Below, one piece after another: positions 63,018-64,000 of a stretch of 64,000 nt of DNA (positions are counted from its first letter, which is position 1; each line of letters opens with the position of its first letter). Under the pieces are notes generated by a model. It worked only from the letters and a program-made list of their open reading frames with translations. It ran no database searches and was not told the DNA's origin. The stretch is from assembly GCF_000711195.1 (NCBI RefSeq), contig NZ_JOMR01000001.1, positions 744,001-808,000 on the forward strand, read 5' to 3'. Position numbers and translations under genes: made by a program. This DNA comes from Thiomicrospira pelophila DSM 1534 (lineage in GTDB: Bacteria; Pseudomonadota; Gammaproteobacteria; Thiomicrospirales; Thiomicrospiraceae).

Positions 63018-64000
63018 TTAGCGCAGTTTTTTGAGTTCATAAAGTAAATCGAGCGCCTGTTTAGGCGTGATTTCATCGGGTGTAATATCATCAAGTTTAG
63101 TTAATATAGGGTGCGATGTGCCCGAATTAAAGAGGTCGTATTGAATTTCGGCCTCTTTTGATGTCTTGTTAGCTTGGGTTTTTGTGCGTCCTGAGCCAAG
63201 CTTGGCTTGCGCTTCTTTGTTTGTGGAGGTGGTGTTGTGGTTTTCTAAATCCTGCAGAATCTCCTTGGCACGTCCGATTACGCTTTTCGGAACTCCTGCA
63301 AGGGAGGCAACCTGTAAGCCATAGCTTTTAGACGCCGCGCCTTCTTGAACTTGATGCAGAAACACAATTTTATCGTGATGCTCAATCGCATTTAAATGGA
63401 TGTTAACTGTGTTTTTAAACTGCTCCGTCAGGCCGGTGAGCTCAAAATAATGCGTGGCAAACAAGCAATAGCCGCGCACATTTTTGGCCATATGTTCCGC
63501 AATCGCCCAAGCTAAAGCCAAGCCATCAAAGGTGGAGGTGCCGCGTCCAATTTCATCCATTAAAATCAACGACTGTTCGGTAGCATGATGCAAGATATGC
63601 GCGGTTTCAGTCATTTCAACCATAAAGGTCGAGCGGCCACTGGTTAAATCATCTGATGCGCCGATACGTGTAAATATACGATCAATTAAACCAATTTGAG
63701 CCGACTCCGCCGGTACATAGCAACCAATGTGCGCCAAGATCGCGATTAGAGCGGTTTGGCGCATAAAGGTAGATTTACCGCCCATATTCGGGCCGGTGAT
63801 AATTTGTAATCGGCGTTGGTCATCAAACACACTGTCATTTGGAATAAACGGTGTGTCAGTTAAAGCTTCTACCGTTAAATGACGACCTTGAATCACCACC
63901 AGGCCTGGTGCTTGAGTTAATTGCGGACGGGTTAAATTCAGTTGCTGAGCTTTTTGGGCAAAGTTGGTAATTACATCCAATTCAGCCAAGGCTTGCGCAC
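63018..64000 (-). CDS. mutS: DNA mismatch repair protein MutS, C-terminal part (5' end beyond the window)
   Basis: The frame is open to the window edge ([13 protein letters not shown] at the start of what is visible), so only about 327 C-terminal residues are present. This is the ATPase domain with Walker [34 protein letters not shown], Walker [19 protein letters not shown] and the helix-turn-helix dimer region ending [13 protein letters not shown]. The mismatch-recognition domain is outside. The palindrome lies at the start of the ATPase domain, in [13 protein letters not shown]. Confidence 0.97.
   Translation of the reverse strand, partial: AQALAELDVITNFAQKAQQLNLTRPQLTQAPGLVVIQGRHLTVEALTDTPFIPNDSVFDDQRRLQIITGPNMGGKSTFMRQTALIAILAHIGCYVPAESAQIGLIDRIFTRIGASDDLTSGRSTFMVEMTETAHILHHATEQSLILMDEIGRGTSTFDGLALAWAIAEHMAKNVRGYCLFATHYFELTGLTEQFKNTVNIHLNAIEHHDKIVFLHQVQEGAASKSYGLQVASLAGVPKSVIGRAKEILQDLENHNTTSTNKEAQAKLGSGRTKTQANKTSKEAEIQYDLFNSGTSHPILTKLDDITPDEITPKQALDLLYELKKLR
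63899..63908. repeat. CCAGGCCTGG palindrome, copy 21
   Basis: Extended CACCAGGCCTGGTG form in mutS, read on the minus strand as Pro-Gly-Leu-Val. Confidence 0.95.

Overview
The window looks like chromosomal DNA of a free-living Gammaproteobacterium. The evidence is gene order: trxB / ftsK-lolA-rarA-crcB-serS, the divergent yrbG-kdsC-lptCAB-hpf and mlaFEDCB-ibaG-murA-hisGDC blocks, petABC, and ffh / rpsP-rimM-trmD-rplS. Moderate GC content and the rich cyclic-nucleotide signalling suggest a marine, possibly Thiomicrospira/Thiomicrorhabdus-like organism. That placement is inference: no metabolic marker in the window proves it. No phage, insertion sequence, CRISPR array or rRNA operon is visible.

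Layout. (1) 1-9.7 kb is a signalling region: the tail of a transferrin-binding-protein-like beta-barrel protein, a Slam-like TPR/outer-membrane protein, a CHASE2 class III nucleotide cyclase, a metallo-beta-lactamase/GAF/HD-GYP fusion, a soluble double-Cache protein and an EAL phosphodiesterase. (2) 9.8-17.4 kb holds trxB and the ftsK-lolA-rarA-crcB-serS run, ending in tRNA-Ser(UGA). (3) 17.5-23.4 kb is an accessory operon: TetR regulator, RND exporter, cytochrome c'-like protein, LolA-like protein and DUF1302-type porin, behind a 37-bp palindrome. (4) 23.5-28.2 kb holds a Tat-targeted histone-deacetylase-family enzyme, a GNAT protein, TapT, a membrane TPR protein and MgtE. (5) 28.3-42.2 kb is the envelope block: LPS export and Kdo synthesis on the minus strand, phospholipid trafficking (Mla), an extra ABC-2 exporter, IbaG, MurA and HisG/D/C on the plus strand. 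(6) 42.2-52.5 kb holds a Nif3-like protein, cytochrome bc1, RadA, a hybrid histidine kinase, an inositol-phosphatase-like protein, a CorB-like protein and YpjD. (7) 52.6-56.2 kb holds Ffh and the rpsP operon. (8) 56.3-64 kb holds a polysaccharide deacetylase, a Bax-like hydrolase, the RimB/RimK/AstE-like trio, HmuV, a periplasmic unknown, CnoX and the 3' part of mutS.

The most striking feature is not a gene. The decamer CCAGGCCTGG, a perfect palindrome, occurs 21 times (18 times as the 12-mer ACCAGGCCTGGT), about once per 3 kb. Equal base use would predict about 0.06 copies. It lies mostly inside conserved genes, where it is read either as Pro-Gly-Leu-Val/Ala (12 copies) or as Gln-Ala-Trp (6 copies), and never in the third frame. 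Three copies are intergenic; one of these is the core of a terminator and another lies in the rpsP leader. This resembles the cyanobacterial HIP1 or DNA-uptake-sequence phenomenon. It is the best candidate here for an undescribed system: a genome-wide recognition site for an unknown methyltransferase, nucleoid protein, or repair or uptake machinery.
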